A stretch of 24,196 nucleotides of DNA, taken from NCBI GenBank assembly GCA_002503885.1, contig DASQ01000122.1:1-24196 (forward strand). Reading direction: 5' to 3'. The translations under genes were made by a program, and so were the position numbers. Positions 22,477 to 24,196 of this stretch are shown here, one piece after another. The stretch comes from Methanoculleus marisnigri. Lineage in GTDB: Archaea > Halobacteriota > Methanomicrobia > Methanomicrobiales > Methanoculleaceae. The notes beneath the pieces were generated by a model. That model was not told the DNA's origin. It saw only the letters and a program-made list of their open reading frames with translations, and ran no database searches. Positions within the stretch are counted from its first letter, which is position 1; each line of letters starts with the position of its first letter.

Positions 22477-24196
22477 ATGAAAACAGGAAAGAGACACCCG
22501 GCCGGGTCGGGGGGTACGATTGTCGCCCTTGTTCTCCTCGTCGCGCTCATCGCCGCACCGGCCGCGGCAGCCGACATCGGAGGGATCACCCTCCCCGACT
22601 ACAAACACATCGACATCCAGATGGCGAACGGTGGAGAGAAGTACATCAAGTTCGACGGCGGGGGACTCAACGCCCTCCATATCACGACCGACCCGTCCGA
22701 ACGCTACGGACAGGTGACGGAGACCAGCACCCAATCGGGCACCTTCTACTTCTCCGACACAGGCGGGAGGGGCTTCTTTGACGACCTCATCCTGATGGTG
22801 GCGGTACAGGGAGAGGTTCCCGACGACTTCAAGGTCCACGTCAGGGCAAGCGGCTACCGGTGGACGCCGACCGCCGAGTTGAACCGGCCCCCGACGACAG
22901 ACGAGATCGAGCATGCCGAGGGCGCCCTCGACCGGATCTTCACCAGGGAAGACTTTATCTACGCGCCGCAGACCTGGAAGCCCTGCCGGGAGGCGAATTA
23001 CCCGATCTACTACGGGCAAGACATGAGCAGGAACAATCCCGAAGACCGGTTCCACATCATGTTCATCGACCTCGGCGTCGGCGCGCTCGGCCCGAACACA
23101 TTCCTTGACGGGCTGACCGACAACGGATGCACGAAGATCGAGTACTCCTTCGAGAACCTGGAGACGTTCGCGGCCTTCAACGCGTACGGCTGGTGCAACC
23201 AGTCGAACCAGGGGCAGGGGATCTCATGGTCCAATGACCTCACAGGATTCTCCGAAAGCGGCGTGAGCGGCTACTCGGTCAAGGGCACCAGGAAAGGCGG
23301 CGATACGGGTGGGTCCGGCGGCGGAGGCAGCAGCAGCGGAAGTAGCGCCGGTTCATCCGGGGGGTCGGGCATCAGGGGCGGCACGCTGAATGCATCGACG
23401 ACGGGCTCCATCAACGGCACCCTCCACGCCTTCACCGCATCCGGGCCGACAGAACCGTTAACAGTCGGGTCTCCGTCGACCATACGGATTCCCGTCGCCG
23501 TCCCCGAAGGCGCCACGGTCGACCGCGGCCTCCTCTACGTCTACGTGAGCAACGCAACGGAGGCGAAGACAGGCGCCGGAACCGAGTTCGAGCCGGTTTT
23601 CAGGTTTGACGGCAAGCCGGTCACGCCCGCGGCCGCATCGTGGGACCGGCAGGGAACCGGAACGGCTTCGATGGCCGGGACCTTCACCCTGGAGCTCCCG
23701 CCGGAGATGCTCGCCAACGGCGACCATACGCTGACGGTGCAGGCAGATGGAGAGTCGAAGGTCACCTGCCGGATACCTGCCGCCCTCCTGGTGCTCGTCG
23801 CCCGCGACCCTGCCATGCCCCGGATCGACTACCGGATCGGGGAAGGGTGCGACGACGTCCTCGCAGACCTCTGGGAGGGGACGACCGAAGAAGACGCCGC
23901 CACCAGCATCAAATTAGACGGGGCCTTCGAACGCGATCGGGCATCAGCAGCCCGGCTCTACATCGTGAGCACGGCCGAATCCGACCAGGGCGGCATAGGA
24001 AACCGGGTGGTGCTGAACACCTGGGACTGGCTCAACCCCCTGCAGGAAGGGCCGGCCGGGGTCTGGACCGCTGCCTTAGACGTCCTTCCCTTCATCAAGG
24101 CATCGGAGAACATCGTAGAGGTACAGAGTTATCCGGTCGGCACCGCCGGCGACCACCTCCAGAACCGGAACGCCATCCTGGTCGTCCGGTACGGGG
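22477..24196 (+). CDS. Exoprotein: YGPQTW-type module fused to DUF3344-like domain (3' end outside window)
   Basis: 573 codons are visible, open to the right edge. Signal peptide ~1-32 (VALVLLVALIAAPAAAA). A canonical module at ~45-270 carries GGGLNALHIT, SGTFYFSDTGGRGFFDD, SGYRWTP, TREDFIYAPQTWKP (Ala for the usual Gly), YPIYYGQDM, FHIMFIDLG, FAAFNAYGW and GISW. A Gly/Ser-rich linker follows at ~274-302. From ~303 on, the pattern VPEGATVDRGLLYVYV, then LLVLVARDPAMPRIDYRIGEG, a further ARLYIVSTAE and a final GDHLQNRNAILVVRYG matches my recollection of DUF3344 domains of methanogen surface proteins. The end, and any anchor, lie outside the window. Function unknown; extracellular. Confidence 0.8.
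   Translation, partial: MKTGKRHPAGSGGTIVALVLLVALIAAPAAAADIGGITLPDYKHIDIQMANGGEKYIKFDGGGLNALHITTDPSERYGQVTETSTQSGTFYFSDTGGRGFFDDLILMVAVQGEVPDDFKVHVRASGYRWTPTAELNRPPTTDEIEHAEGALDRIFTREDFIYAPQTWKPCREANYPIYYGQDMSRNNPEDRFHIMFIDLGVGALGPNTFLDGLTDNGCTKIEYSFENLETFAAFNAYGWCNQSNQGQGISWSNDLTGFSESGVSGYSVKGTRKGGDTGGSGGGGSSSGSSAGSSGGSGIRGGTLNASTTGSINGTLHAFTASGPTEPLTVGSPSTIRIPVAVPEGATVDRGLLYVYVSNATEAKTGAGTEFEPVFRFDGKPVTPAAASWDRQGTGTASMAGTFTLELPPEMLANGDHTLTVQADGESKVTCRIPAALLVLVARDPAMPRIDYRIGEGCDDVLADLWEGTTEEDAATSIKLDGAFERDRASAARLYIVSTAESDQGGIGNRVVLNTWDWLNPLQEGPAGVWTAALDVLPFIKASENIVEVQSYPVGTAGDHLQNRNAILVVRYG

Overview
The window reads as chromosome of a methanogenic archaeon, most likely order Methanomicrobiales and close to Methanoculleus (inference). 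The reasons are high-GC coding sequence, archaeal TATA boxes with short or absent leaders, and surface proteins built from PKD, Big2, NosD-type beta-helix, PGF-pre-PGF and dockerin domains. No rRNA, tRNA or CRISPR array was seen.

1-3000 is an accessory strip. An IS1634/IS4-like transposase (minus strand, running off the left edge) abuts the C-terminal half of a HEPN-domain gene, which it appears to have truncated. Next come a RelE-type toxin-antitoxin pair and a short two-cluster ferredoxin gene that looks like the C-terminal remnant of a siroheme sulfite reductase-like protein.

2999-7298 (minus strand) is a tight five-gene operon. In transcription order it holds a TiaS-like DDTDS protein, a membrane-anchored protein made of a surface module with its two halves in reversed order, an ECF transporter S component, a fused double ATPase and the T component. 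7439-11702 (minus strand) is a MoxR / DUF58 / VWA (BatA-like) / BatD-like operon.

12387-24196 (plus strand) holds four secreted proteins sharing a ~230-residue module, recognised by the motifs GGLNALHI, TGGRG.(F/Y)D and YGPQTW. They seem to be displayed differently: one is free (270 aa), one carries a dockerin (948 aa), one has a C-terminal membrane anchor (1778 aa), and the last (open at the right edge) is fused to a DUF3344-like domain.

The most striking link is that the same module appears five times in canonical order in these exoproteins and once, circularly permuted, inside the ECF transporter operon. My working hypothesis is a capture-and-import system in which displayed modules and the membrane-anchored permuted copy handle one ligand, imported by the ECF transporter. 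The ligand cannot be read from sequence. A C10 tract inside the 1778-aa gene could also switch that protein from anchored to released form.
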